From Guptibacillus spartinae (GTDB taxonomy: Bacteria > Bacillota > Bacilli > Bacillales > Guptibacillaceae): 64,000 nucleotides of DNA. The notes below the pieces were generated by a model. The model did no database searches. It saw only the letters and a program-made list of their open reading frames with translations, and was not told where the DNA came from. Below are positions 51,867 to 60,754 of the stretch, piece after piece (position 1 is the stretch's first letter; every line of letters starts with the position of its first letter). The stretch spans positions 1 to 64,000 of the forward strand of contig NZ_JAQQWU010000010.1 of assembly GCF_028610625.1 (NCBI RefSeq), in the 5' to 3' direction. Made by a program: the position numbers and the translations under genes.

Positions 51867-53072
51867 ATGAGTTCTCAAACACATACAATGTCAAAATCAA
51901 AAGAAAAATCCAGCGGCACTCTCGCTCTTTTAGCACTCGCGATTAGTGCATTTGGAATTGGAACAACCGAATTTGTTCCTGTTGGGCTTCTTTCTTCTAT
52001 TGCAGATGACTTATCGATTTCAATTACACTGGCTGGGCTGCTGATTTCAGGCTACGCCATTGGGGTAGCGATTGGTGCTCCGGTTCTTACGGCTTTAACT
52101 GGAAAGATGAATCGGAAAACGCTCTTGATGTCATTAATGGTCGTTTTTATTATTGGTAACCTTGTTGCAGGAATATCGACATCGTTTGGCTTGTTGCTTG
52201 TTGCGAGATTTATTACGGCTTTTTCACACGGGATTTTCTTCTCAATCGGTTCAACGATTGCAGCAGATCTCGTTCCAGAAAATAAACGGGCAAGTGCGAT
52301 TGCCTTTATGTTTACAGGATTAACCGTTGCAACCGTGACAGGAGTTCCACTTGGTACATTTATTGGCCAAGCGTTTGGGTGGAGAGCCACATTCCTTGGA
52401 GTCGCTCTTCTAGGTGTAATCGGTATTATCGCAAGTGCGATTCTCGTGCCGAAAGATTTGAAAGAGGCGCCACCAGCAAAGTTTAGTGAACAGTTGAAGA
52501 TTTTAACAAATGGAAAATTACTATTAGCTTTTGCGATTACAGCACTAGGTTACGGTGGTACATTTGTTGCCTTTACGTACCTTGCCCCACTTCTTGAAGA
52601 TGTGACAGGTCTTAGTGCAAAATTTGTTAGTGTCATATTACTTGTCTATGGTGTGGCCGTTGCAATTGGAAATATGGTTGGGGGTAAAGCATCGGATAAA
52701 AATCCATTAAAAGCATTGTTCTGGATGTTTGTCCTGCAAGCGATCATTCTTTTCGTGATGACGTTTGCCATCCCGTTTAAAGTGGCTGGTATTGTGACGA
52801 TCTTCTTTATGGGATTGTTTGCTTTTATGAATGTTCCTGGTTTGCAAGTGCTCGTCGTTAACCTTGCTGAAAAGTATGTACCATCAGCGGTAAACGTCGC
52901 ATCTGCCCTCAACATTGCTGCCTTTAACGTTGGGATTGCCATTGGCTCATTTGTGGGGGGCGTCATCGTAGACTCCATTGGTCTCATTCACACTCCTTGG
53001 ATTGGTGGCATTATGGTCGTCGGAGCCGTTGCACTTACAGGCTGGCTTCGAGCAATGGAAAGAAAAGCATAG
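51867..53072 (+). CDS. MFS efflux pump (AraJ/Cmr type)
   Basis: A 401-residue DHA1 transporter with 12 TM helices. ISAFGIGTTEFVPVGLLSSIADDL (about residues 28-52, key GTTEFVPVGLL) is the signature of the AraJ/YdhP/chloramphenicol-resistance branch, and TGKMNRKTLLM is motif A. AAGGAGG lies 10 bases before the ATG. The flavin oxidoreductase follows after 12 bases, so both are one operon under the dyad-rich region upstream. The pair may modify and export a toxic compound. Confidence 0.9.
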   Translation: MSSQTHTMSKSKEKSSGTLALLALAISAFGIGTTEFVPVGLLSSIADDLSISITLAGLLISGYAIGVAIGAPVLTALTGKMNRKTLLMSLMVVFIIGNLVAGISTSFGLLLVARFITAFSHGIFFSIGSTIAADLVPENKRASAIAFMFTGLTVATVTGVPLGTFIGQAFGWRATFLGVALLGVIGIIASAILVPKDLKEAPPAKFSEQLKILTNGKLLLAFAITALGYGGTFVAFTYLAPLLEDVTGLSAKFVSVILLVYGVAVAIGNMVGGKASDKNPLKALFWMFVLQAIILFVMTFAIPFKVAGIVTIFFMGLFAFMNVPGLQVLVVNLAEKYVPSAVNVASALNIAAFNVGIAIGSFVGGVIVDSIGLIHTPWIGGIMVVGAVALTGWLRAMERKA

Positions 53073-53084
53073 GAGGTTCAAAAT

Positions 53085-54038
53085 ATGAATGTATTTGAAA
53101 ATCATAATGCTTATAATCGAACGTATCAAAAAGATGAGCTAACGCTTGGTCTTCATATTCCGCTTGAGAACTATCAGTTCAGTACACCGACGATGGAAAA
53201 GCAGGTAGAGCTTGCGCAGGCTGCGGAAGAGTATGGCTTTACAGCATTGTGGTTGCGTGATGTTCTTCTCAATGATCCGCAATTCGGTGATCCTGCCACA
53301 GGTCAAATTTACGATATGATGATTTATTTAACGTATCTCGCCTCGAAAACAACAAAAATTGGTCTTGGAACGGCAGCGGCTGTTTTGCCGCTGCGTCACC
53401 CATTGCGAGTCGCCAAGGAAGCAGCAACGATTGATCAGCTTTTCCCAGAAAGGCTTTTTCTAGGTGTTTCATCAGGTGACAGACAATCGGATTTTCGTGG
53501 GTTAAATGCGTCCCATGCAAACCGAGGTCATGATTTTGTCGAGGCATTTCACTATTTAAACGAAGCTTTGTATCAAGAGTTTCCATCGATTCACTCTGAA
53601 CAGGGAACGGTCCATGGGGCAAATCTGGTGCCAAAGCCGACAAAACGGGTCCCCACATTTATTACAGGATTTGCCCAGCAATCGATGAAATGGTTCGCGG
53701 AACACGGTGATGGATGGATGTACTATCCTCGAGGACCAGTACAACAAAGAGAAGCCATTTCAGCATGGAGAGAGCTTTCAGAGAAATATCATCCCGGTGT
53801 GTTTAAGCCATTCAGTCAGCCGATGCATCTTGATTTGGCAGAAGATCCGAATGAGCAGCCAACACCGATTCGTCTTGGTTTTCGGATTGGACGGAACGTG
53901 TTGAACGAGCTTCTCAACATCTATAAAGAAGCAGGAGTTAATCACCTCTTCTTTGCGCTCTTTGACAGCAACCGTCCTGCAGATGAAGTGATTCAAGAGC
54001 TTGGAGAAGAGGTTGTTCCTTATTTTCCAGCACGATAA
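53085..54038 (+). CDS. LLM class flavin-dependent oxidoreductase
   Basis: A 317-residue luciferase-like monooxygenase, FMN or F420-type TIM barrel. LAQAAEEYGFTALWLRDVLL (about residues 43-62) and KIGLGTAAAVLPLRHPLRVAKEAATIDQLFPERLFLGVSSG (key LPLRHPLRVAKEAATID) are family hallmarks. GAGGTTC precedes the ATG by 6 bases. It is co-transcribed with the MFS pump. The substrate is unknown. Confidence 0.9.
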   Translation: MNVFENHNAYNRTYQKDELTLGLHIPLENYQFSTPTMEKQVELAQAAEEYGFTALWLRDVLLNDPQFGDPATGQIYDMMIYLTYLASKTTKIGLGTAAAVLPLRHPLRVAKEAATIDQLFPERLFLGVSSGDRQSDFRGLNASHANRGHDFVEAFHYLNEALYQEFPSIHSEQGTVHGANLVPKPTKRVPTFITGFAQQSMKWFAEHGDGWMYYPRGPVQQREAISAWRELSEKYHPGVFKPFSQPMHLDLAEDPNEQPTPIRLGFRIGRNVLNELLNIYKEAGVNHLFFALFDSNRPADEVIQELGEEVVPYFPAR

Positions 54039-54042
54039 GACG

Positions 54043-54076
54043 AAAGCCGTTAGGGAAGCTCCCTAACGGCTTTTTT
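54043..54076. terminator. Bidirectional terminator
   Basis: AAAGCCGTTAGGGA and TCCCTAACGGCTTT form a 14-bp stem with a 3-base loop and six Ts; the minus-strand activator gene ends inside it. Confidence 0.9.
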
Positions 54077-56102
54077 CGTATGATGTTAACTGAGCTAAAT
54101 ATTGCTCGCCTTCTAAGGTGATTTGGGATCCTGCCCGGCCGCGTCCTTTTATAACATATCCTTTGCTTTCAAGATCGTTTAAGCGCAAGCGGATTTGCTG
54201 AGGAGAAAGTGGGTGTGAGAAGGTAGCACTTTCTTTTGAAAGAAAATCTCGACTGGCGGATTTGCCATCGTCATTCCGATTTTTCATGATTTGAAGGATA
54301 ACATAGTGATCCTTGGCATCGATGCTACTTACCGGGAGGGGAACCTGTTGTTTTGACGATTGAAGCCGCTGATGTGGAAGGTCATCCATCGTAATCGTTG
54401 AGCCACTTGCCACAACCAGGGCATAGTCGATCATGCTTTTGAGTTCTCGTATATTTCCTGGCCATTGATGGTTCGTAAATGCTTCAATGACTTTTGGATC
54501 TACTTTCATCCAGGTTCCACTTTTCGTCACAAAATAGTTTGTCAGTAATTGAATGTCGCTTAGACGCTCACGTAATGGCGGGATGGAAAGCTGAAGAACA
54601 TTTAACCGATAAAATAAATCAGATCGAAATGTGCCTTCAATCATTTTTTGTTCAAGGCTTTTGTTTGTTGCGGCTATGACCCTCACATTAATCGGAGTAA
54701 TTTTTCTTCCACCAATTCTTCTAATTTCTTTTTCCTGAAGCACTCGTAATAAATGCGCTTGAACGGTTGCGCTAATGTCGCCAATTTCATCTAAGAAGAG
54801 CGTTCCGTTATCCGCAAGTTCAAATAATCCTTTCTTGCCACCGCGCTGTGCTCCCGTAAACGTCCCTTCTTCATATCCAAACAGCTCACTTTCTAAAAGC
54901 GTTTCGGTTAAAGCACTGCAGTTAATCGCAATAAACGGTCCATTTTTACGAAGAGATGTCCGGTGCATGGCATGTGCGAAAAGCTCTTTGCCTACACCTG
55001 TTTCCCCATTAATGAGCACTGGATGTTCAGCAATGGCTAGTTTTTTTGCGATACGAACACAGTCAAGAAGAAGCGAATGTTCACCGAGAATGTCTTCAAA
55101 GTCATATTTGGCAGAAAATCCTTTTTTTTGTTGCTCTCGCTGGGCCGTTTTTTCGATTTCGAATGCTTGATTTACGCTTTTAAAAGTGACAACAGTTGTT
55201 TCTTCCTCTGGGATCGATTGACGAAAGGCGACCACATCGACACCGTTCATGGAGACAAATTTATTTTCTTCTTCTCCATTTAGAATAAATTCTTGTAGTT
55301 CATGATCGACTACATGCGAGAGTTCGAGACCGATAACATCGTTCGCATGGAGCTGAAAGAGGGCTTCAAGTCTATGGTTAAACAAGGTAATCTTCTTTTC
55401 TTTATTAACCGCTAGAATGCCATCATCTACCGTATTGACAACATTATGGTAATGCTCTGTTGTTCGTAAGGCATCTTGCTCAGCCACTAGAATTTTCCGA
55501 TGTAAAACAATCATACTTCTGATGTAGCGCTCTGATACTTTGGAAGAAACAGAGTCGTCTAGTTGAAAATAGTTCATCACCTTAATGATGGTCGCCATAT
55601 CAAAAGGTCTTACTCCGATATCGATGATTGTGGGGATATAGGAGGGGCATAAATGCGTTTCACCGGGCGAAACGGCAACATCAATATTATCGTAATACAA
55701 TTGCCCGCGTTTAAATGGAACAAACGTCACGTGATTAATCCTTAGTTGGTAGAGAGATTCGATCACATCGATCGTGGAAGGATCATCATCATTCACCATT
55801 AATACCCTTTCACCTTGTGGAATCGTTAGCAAACGATCAATGTAGTCATGACGGATTGTTCGTTTTCCGACGATGGATTCGTCTCCTGCGATGTTACTTA
55901 TTGAAGCAGCTTCTTTTTGGGTTGTTTCCGAAGAGTATAATATAACGCGATCTTCAATCTGATGAGGTAACATTTCGTCGATCGCAAAAGCTTTTACGGT
56001 TATGTAGTCGCCAGCTAATTGTTGTAATTGGTCATAAAGCACATTTTTCGTTTGTGTGCTCCCAGCAATGAGAGTTAAGGTCGGTCTTTTCAAATGGTTC
56101 AC
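54063..56102 (-). CDS. Sigma-54-dependent transcriptional activator of the yfcC-iadA operon
   Basis: A 679-residue enhancer-binding protein. The N-terminal ~200 residues (LTLIAGSTQTKNVLYDQL and on) are a sensor region I cannot place, perhaps PrpR_N-like. A PAS domain follows (about 220-320). The AAA+ domain has Walker A INGETGVGKELFAHAMH, the sigma-54 loop as GTFTGA (GAFTGA variant), Walker B NGTLFLDEIGDI and the Arg finger LFYRLNVL. The C-terminus lacks a Fis-type HTH; LSPQQIRLRLNDLESKGYV followed by RAGSQITLEGEQYL looks like a winged helix. It diverges from yfcC-iadA and probably drives it from the -24/-12 promoter at 56204. Confidence 0.92.
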   Translation of the reverse strand: MNHLKRPTLTLIAGSTQTKNVLYDQLQQLAGDYITVKAFAIDEMLPHQIEDRVILYSSETTQKEAASISNIAGDESIVGKRTIRHDYIDRLLTIPQGERVLMVNDDDPSTIDVIESLYQLRINHVTFVPFKRGQLYYDNIDVAVSPGETHLCPSYIPTIIDIGVRPFDMATIIKVMNYFQLDDSVSSKVSERYIRSMIVLHRKILVAEQDALRTTEHYHNVVNTVDDGILAVNKEKKITLFNHRLEALFQLHANDVIGLELSHVVDHELQEFILNGEEENKFVSMNGVDVVAFRQSIPEEETTVVTFKSVNQAFEIEKTAQREQQKKGFSAKYDFEDILGEHSLLLDCVRIAKKLAIAEHPVLINGETGVGKELFAHAMHRTSLRKNGPFIAINCSALTETLLESELFGYEEGTFTGAQRGGKKGLFELADNGTLFLDEIGDISATVQAHLLRVLQEKEIRRIGGRKITPINVRVIAATNKSLEQKMIEGTFRSDLFYRLNVLQLSIPPLRERLSDIQLLTNYFVTKSGTWMKVDPKVIEAFTNHQWPGNIRELKSMIDYALVVASGSTITMDDLPHQRLQSSKQQVPLPVSSIDAKDHYVILQIMKNRNDDGKSASRDFLSKESATFSHPLSPQQIRLRLNDLESKGYVIKGRGRAGSQITLEGEQYLAQLTSYEKSR

Positions 56103-56111
56103 CCCTTTATG

Positions 56112-56152
56112 TTGGTTCTATTTTAACACCAGAAAGAACTCAGTAGAACCAA
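56112..56152. promoter_or_regulatory. Candidate enhancer (UAS) for the sigma-54 activator
   Basis: TTGGTTCTA (56112-56120) and TAGAACCAA (56144-56152) are perfect 9-bp arms with centres 32 bases apart. A further GGTT at 56159-56162 lies 8 bases beyond the second arm's AACC. The distance to the -24 GG is about 55-90 bases, which is right for an enhancer. Confidence 0.65.
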
Positions 56153-56203
56153 TTATACGGTTTATTTTAATGACTTTTCGGACAATTCAAGGATTAATAG
56201 AGT

Positions 56204-56218
56204 TGGCATGAATCTTGC
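56204..56218 (+). promoter_or_regulatory. Sigma-54 promoter (-24/-12) of yfcC-iadA
   Basis: TGGCAT-gaatc-TTGC has the invariant GG (56205-56206) and GC (56217-56218) at the required N10 spacing. Only one base differs from the TGGCAC-N5-TTGC consensus. Confidence 0.88.
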
Positions 56219-56266
56219 GAGTATATAAGTTAGAAACTCATGATCAAAACGGAAGGAAGGGGAAAA

Positions 56267-57778
56267 ATGGAACAAGAAAAGAGAAAAAGAGAAATGAAAA
56301 TGCCTCATACGTTTGTCATTGTCTTTTTTGTCGTACTGGCTGCTGCCGCACTAACGTACTTTATTCCAAAAGGGACGTTCGAAACGGAGGATGTGACATA
56401 CATCCAGCAGGGAGAGGAACAAACGAAAACTGTTCTTATTCCAGACAGCTTTCAATATGTAACGGATGATGGGGGAGACGCCGTTCGAGAAGGGGTTTCC
56501 TTATTTGAACCATATGGTGGAACGGGTTTTCTTAATTACGTTTTTGAGGGGTTAGTATCCGGTGATAAATGGGGATCTGCAGTTGGGGTTGTTGCTTTTA
56601 TCCTTATTATTGGCGGTGCGTTTGGGATCATTATGCGCACAAAGGCCATTGATCAAGGCATCCTTTCCATTATTGATAAAACGAAGGGTAGAGAAGTGCT
56701 CATTATTCCGATTATGTTCTTCTTATTTTCTTTAGGTGGAGCAGTTTTTGGAATGGGAGAGGAGGCGATTGCTTTTGCCATGATTCTCATCCCGCTTGTT
56801 GTTGCGCTAGGGTATGATGCCATTACTGGGGTAATGATTACCTACGTTGCGACACAGATTGGCTTCGCAACGTCGTGGATGAACCCGTTTAGTGTCGCCA
56901 TTGCTCAGGGAGTATCTGGCATTCCTGTTTTATCAGGATCGCCTTTTCGAATGGTGATGTGGGTTGTATTTACGATCATTGGGATTGCCTATACAATGTG
57001 GTATGCGAATGGCGTTCGGAAAGATCCGAGAAAATCGCTTAGCACAGATGCCAATCGCTACTTTAAAGAGTACAATCAGAACCAGGATCTTAACAGCAAA
57101 TTCACCCTTGGTCATGGACTTGTAATTTTAACTCTTGTCGCGGGAATTGGCTGGATTATCTGGGGTGTAATTGAGCATGCTTACTATATTCCAGAGATCG
57201 CAACGCAGTTCTTTACAATTGGCCTCATTGCTGGTTTAATTGCTGTCATTTTTAAGTTGAATGGCATGAAGGTAAATGATATTGCGGAAGGCTTTACAGA
57301 AGGAGCAAAAGATTTATTGCCAGCAGCATTAATCGTTGGGATGGCAAAGGGGATTGTCATTATTTTAGGTGGCGATGCAGCAGGAGAACCGTCTGTCTTA
57401 AACACGATGTTATATAGTGCAGGAAATTTAGTTGATGATTTTCCAGCTGCCATGTCGGCTTGGTTTATGTTTGTCTTTCAATCTGTTTTTAATTTCTTTG
57501 TCGTTTCTGGAAGCGGGCAGGCAGCACTTACGATGCCACTCATGGCACCGCTATCTGATATCGCCGGGGTAACCCGTCAAGTTGCCGTCCTTGCCTTCCA
57601 GCTTGGTGACGGATTAACAAATATTATTGTTCCAACATCAGCAGCTCTTATGGGGACACTTGGGGCAGCTAGAATGGATTGGGGAACGTGGTTTAAATTT
57701 ATTATTAAGTTTCAAATCCTGCTGTTTGTTCTTGCGTCCGTCTTTGTGATAACAGCTTCGCTAATGAGCTTTCAGTAA
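56267..57778 (+). CDS. YfcC/DcuC-family transporter, probable beta-Asp dipeptide or arginine carrier
   Basis: A 503-residue membrane protein with about 12 TM helices of the YfcC (PF03606) family. FVIVFFVVLAAAALTYFIPKGTFE (about residues 15-38, key LTYFIPKG), then SLGGAVFGMGEEAIAFAMIL and VFNFFVVSGSGQAALTMPLMAPLSDIAGVTRQVAVLAFQLGDGLTN (key VSGSGQAALTMPLMAPL) are family hallmarks. The ATG at 56267 has AAGGAAGGGG upstream. The operon partner iadA suggests a beta-aspartyl dipeptide as cargo, but other YfcC proteins move C4-dicarboxylates or basic amino acids. Confidence 0.88.
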   Translation: MEQEKRKREMKMPHTFVIVFFVVLAAAALTYFIPKGTFETEDVTYIQQGEEQTKTVLIPDSFQYVTDDGGDAVREGVSLFEPYGGTGFLNYVFEGLVSGDKWGSAVGVVAFILIIGGAFGIIMRTKAIDQGILSIIDKTKGREVLIIPIMFFLFSLGGAVFGMGEEAIAFAMILIPLVVALGYDAITGVMITYVATQIGFATSWMNPFSVAIAQGVSGIPVLSGSPFRMVMWVVFTIIGIAYTMWYANGVRKDPRKSLSTDANRYFKEYNQNQDLNSKFTLGHGLVILTLVAGIGWIIWGVIEHAYYIPEIATQFFTIGLIAGLIAVIFKLNGMKVNDIAEGFTEGAKDLLPAALIVGMAKGIVIILGGDAAGEPSVLNTMLYSAGNLVDDFPAAMSAWFMFVFQSVFNFFVVSGSGQAALTMPLMAPLSDIAGVTRQVAVLAFQLGDGLTNIIVPTSAALMGTLGAARMDWGTWFKFIIKFQILLFVLASVFVITASLMSFQ

Positions 57779-57799
57779 CAACCGTTTGGAGGAAAGACA

Positions 57800-58966
57800 A
57801 TGCTTACAGTCATACGAAATGCCGAAGTTTATAGCCCAGATTATTTAGGGAAAAAGGATTTATTACTAGCTTTTGATAAAATTGCATTGATTGAAGAGGA
57901 CATTCAACTACCGGATACCATCCCGCATGAGGTGATGGACGCGGAAGGAAAAATCATTTTTCCTGGATTCATTGACTCTCACGTTCATATTACAGGGGGC
58001 GGTGGTGAGGGAAGCTACCGAACAAGAACACCAGAGTTAACGTTATCGAAAGCGACGGGCGCTGGGGTAACGACGATTGTTGGGGTGATCGGGACCGATG
58101 GCACAACACGTACAATGCCAGATCTTATTGCGAAGGCAAGAGGGTTAGAAGAAGAAGGCATTACCTGCTATGTGCATACGGGGAGTTATCAAGTTCCAGT
58201 CAAAACATTAACGGGGAAGATTGAAGATGACATTATTTTAATTGATCGGGTCATTGGAGCGGGGGAGATCGCGATTAGTGATCATCGTTCGTCTCAGCCG
58301 ACGATTGAAGAGATGGCAAAGATTGCGTCGGCTGCAAGGATTGGTGGTATGCTTTCAGGAAAAGCGGGTATCGTGAATGTTCATTTAGGTGACAGTCCAT
58401 CCAAACTTTCTCTACTTGAACAAGTTGTAGAAACGACAGATATCCCAATTAAGACGTTTCATCCTACTCATATCAATCGAACGGAAGAACTTTTTAATGC
58501 GGGAGTCGCTTATGCAAAAAAAGGCGGGAACATTGATTTTACAACAAGCACGATTCCTCAATTTCTTGAAGAAGGGGAAGTGAAATGTAGTACTGGTTTA
58601 AAGCGTGCGCTTGAGGCAGGTGTTCCTGTGGAACGAATCACTTTTACCTCAGATGGACAGGCGAGCTTACCTGCTTTTAATGCTTCAGGCGAGTTTGAAG
58701 GATTACAAATCGGTTCTATTGCATCGCTATATAAAGAAGTGCGAGATGCCATTGTAGAAGATGAGGTGCCGATTTCAGATGCCATTAAAGTGATAACGAA
58801 AAATCCAGCGTCACTTTTAAGGTTAAGCCAAAAAGGTGAAATAGGCGTAGAGAAAGATGCAGATTTGGTGATTGTCGATGCGGATTTTCAGATTGATACC
58901 GTGTTTGCTCGAGGAAGAAAAATGGTTGAAGCGAGAGAGTGTCTTGTAAAAGGAACGTTTGAATAG
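57800..58966 (+). CDS. iadA: Isoaspartyl dipeptidase (beta-aspartyl peptidase)
   Basis: A 388-residue amidohydrolase that splits beta-Asp-X dipeptides. Metal ligands: FIDSHVHITGGGGEG (about residues 58-72, HxH), HPTHINR (His about 225) and TFTSDGQASLP (Asp about 285). The GGGGEG loop with Glu about 71 and the SDHRSSQPT block fit IadA. In E. coli the bridging group is a carbamylated Lys just before AISDHRS; here that position reads GAGEIAISDHRS, so Glu appears to replace it. GGAGG lies 8 bases before the ATG, 21 bases after yfcC. Confidence 0.92.
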   Translation: MLTVIRNAEVYSPDYLGKKDLLLAFDKIALIEEDIQLPDTIPHEVMDAEGKIIFPGFIDSHVHITGGGGEGSYRTRTPELTLSKATGAGVTTIVGVIGTDGTTRTMPDLIAKARGLEEEGITCYVHTGSYQVPVKTLTGKIEDDIILIDRVIGAGEIAISDHRSSQPTIEEMAKIASAARIGGMLSGKAGIVNVHLGDSPSKLSLLEQVVETTDIPIKTFHPTHINRTEELFNAGVAYAKKGGNIDFTTSTIPQFLEEGEVKCSTGLKRALEAGVPVERITFTSDGQASLPAFNASGEFEGLQIGSIASLYKEVRDAIVEDEVPISDAIKVITKNPASLLRLSQKGEIGVEKDADLVIVDADFQIDTVFARGRKMVEARECLVKGTFE

Positions 58967-58971
58967 AAGCG

Positions 58972-59004
58972 AAAGCTCCCCGTCAAGTGGCGGGGAGCTT
59001 TTTT
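58972..59004. terminator. Bidirectional terminator after iadA
   Basis: AAAGCTCCCCG and CGGGGAGCTTT pair fully with an 8-base loop, followed by TTTTTT on +. Confidence 0.85.
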
Positions 59005-59006
59005 CC

Positions 59007-59534
59007 TTATTGATACTGACTTAACCCTTTTTTAAACGCAGCAAGGTGGTTTTTCGAAGCATCTCCAAGCCTGACCATAACGGTTCGAACATCCTGCGGC
59101 AGGTCAGGTAAATCGGCTAACTTTTGGTACATCGCAATGTTATCAATCTCCCCTTGTACGCCAGCTTCAAACGCTTCTTTTAGCGTTTTTGGTGTCGTTG
59201 TATACTGACTAGCATTATCTTCTGGAACGCTAATGTTGTACCTTGTAAATAAGGGAAGAAGGGCAGTGATGTGCCTTTGTTCGGCGATTTTTATTTGAGA
59301 AAATGGCCTGATCTCGCCAAACTCTTTCATAATCGCATCGTATCTCGCTTGCGCAAGATATTCATCCTGTATGGCGTAAGTTAAGGCTTCCTGCAAGGAA
59401 ATCGAGGAATCTTGTAAGGCACCTTTTGCTCCGTAGTCCTCGGGAGGGGCTTCGGCTTTTACATCAATTTGACTAAAGTTGAGAAAAATAAAGCTGATAA
59501 TCGCAATTATGATCCCTTTTTTCAATGTGCTCAT
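59007..59534 (-). CDS. Secreted DUF2202 ferritin-like protein
   Basis: A 175-residue protein with a signal peptide (KKGIIIAIISFIFLNFSQIDVKAEA). The rest is a four-helix bundle with metal-ligand motifs: YAIQDEYLAQARYDAI, IKIAEQRHITAL (ExxH), GVQGEIDNIAMYQKL and DASKNHLAAF. These are the hallmarks of DUF2202, a rubrerythrin/ferritin-like family. It may bind Fe or Mn outside the cell; no function is proven. The ATG has AAGGGAUG-like GAAGGGATGAGC upstream. Confidence 0.8.
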   Translation of the reverse strand: MSTLKKGIIIAIISFIFLNFSQIDVKAEAPPEDYGAKGALQDSSISLQEALTYAIQDEYLAQARYDAIMKEFGEIRPFSQIKIAEQRHITALLPLFTRYNISVPEDNASQYTTTPKTLKEAFEAGVQGEIDNIAMYQKLADLPDLPQDVRTVMVRLGDASKNHLAAFKKGLSQYQ

Positions 59535-59679
59535 CCCTTCTTTGCTATATGTTGATTAAGCTTCCTATTAAGGGAATGTTTTATGTAAATTTTTTCGGGA
59601 GTCATTTTGTTTGATTTCGCATGAAAAACGAATTATGATTTTAACTGTAAAATGTATAATTACAGTAGGAGGTTCAGTC

Positions 59680-60345
59680 ATGAGTAAACGAATATTAATG
59701 GTTGTCACAACCGCAGATACAATGAAAGAAGGACATAAAACAGGTCTCTGGTTATCCGAATTTGGAGAAGCGTATATTGAATTTGAAAAACGCGGCTATC
59801 AAATGACGGTAGCAAGCCCACTCGGGGGAAAAGTACCAGTAGATGAGCGCAGTCTAGAAGGGAGAGAAACGCCGCAGGAAATTCTTGATACGGTGAAATA
59901 CCTTGAAGATACTGAAAAGCTAGAAAAGATTGTTGGTGCAATGACATTTGATGCGATCTTTATGCCTGGTGGGCATGGAACGATGTTTGATCTGCCAGAG
60001 AACGATAAACTTCAGCACCTGATTCGTGAATTTTATGAGTCCAACAAAATTGTTGCTTCTGTTTGCCACGGTCCTGCTGGGCTTGTTGGCGTAACACTCT
60101 CAGATGGAACACCGCTTGTATCTGGTAAAACCATTACAGCGTTCACAAATGAGGAAGAAAGAGAGACAACACTCGATCAATTTATGCCTTTCTTGCTTGA
60201 ATCACGACTTCGTGAACTTGGTGCTAATTTTGTAGCAAAGCCAAATTGGAACGACCATGTTGAGGTTGATGGTAAGTTAATTACAGGACAGAATCCTCAA
60301 TCAACAACAAGCGTGGCAAAAGAAGTGTTGAATAAGCTTAGTTAA
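59680..60345 (+). CDS. DJ-1/PfpI family protein (Hsp31-type deglycase/chaperone)
   Basis: A 221-residue class I glutaminase-like protein. DAIFMPGGHGTMFDLPEN (about residues 89-106) and the nucleophile elbow IVASVCHGPAGLVGV (Cys about 130) are the family hallmarks. LWLSEFGEAYIEFEKRGYQMTVASPLGG at the start (key LWLSEFGEAYIEF) suits the Hsp31/HchA and YDR533c branch. TAGGAGGTT lies 7 bases before the ATG at 59680; 23 upstream codons are discarded. It acts on methylglyoxal adducts or as a holdase. Confidence 0.88.
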   Translation: MSKRILMVVTTADTMKEGHKTGLWLSEFGEAYIEFEKRGYQMTVASPLGGKVPVDERSLEGRETPQEILDTVKYLEDTEKLEKIVGAMTFDAIFMPGGHGTMFDLPENDKLQHLIREFYESNKIVASVCHGPAGLVGVTLSDGTPLVSGKTITAFTNEEERETTLDQFMPFLLESRLRELGANFVAKPNWNDHVEVDGKLITGQNPQSTTSVAKEVLNKLS

Positions 60346-60430
60346 TTAGAGTCAAGAAATTGCACTCAATGTGATAGAGCCATCTAAGAGCTTTGCATCG
60401 CTAGATAATTGGGGATATCGTAAAGCATAT

Positions 60431-60465
60431 AAAAAAGACTCCGATCATCTTTCGGAGTCTTTTTG
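60431..60465. terminator. Bidirectional terminator
   Basis: AAAAGACTCCGA and TCGGAGTCTTTT form a 12-bp stem with a 7-base loop. Confidence 0.85.
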
Positions 60466-60472
60466 TATGGGG

Positions 60473-60754
60473 TTATTCCTTTTCTTTTTTCTTTCCAAAA
60501 ACCTTATTTGAAGCCCCTTTGAGTACATTTGAAGCCGTATCCACAGATTTTCCAACCACTTTATTTCCGGTTTTACTAACATTTTTCACAAAGTCCGTTG
60601 AAGCATCAGCCGCTTTCCCAACAAGGCCGCCTTCTCCACTAACAGACTTGACAAGATCGTTCGCAGTGTCAGCGGATTTATTCACAAGCTCGCTTGCGCT
60701 TTTTGATGTCTTCTTAATGATATTCTCTTCTTTTGTTGAATTCTTCTCCGACAT
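60473..60754 (-). CDS. Small repeat-rich hydrophilic protein (LEA-like)
   Basis: A 93-residue protein made of about five copies of an 11-16-residue amphipathic unit with the core S-x-x-A-x-(D/E)-L/F-V-(K/N)-(S/K), e.g. SASELVNKSADTANDLVKS and AADASTDFVKNVSK. It has no hydrophobic core, 20 percent Lys and a KKKEKE end. The pattern resembles LEA group 3 or apolipoprotein-like helices that fold on drying or on membranes. AAGGAGGGG lies 6 bases upstream, so it is probably real. Function is inferred only from pattern. Confidence 0.7.
   Translation of the reverse strand: MSEKNSTKEENIIKKTSKSASELVNKSADTANDLVKSVSGEGGLVGKAADASTDFVKNVSKTGNKVVGKSVDTASNVLKGASNKVFGKKKEKE

Noticed and set aside
56215-56469. 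Frame overlapping the start of the YfcC gene
   Set aside because: It is the +1 shadow of the transporter start and begins at the sigma-54 -12 element.
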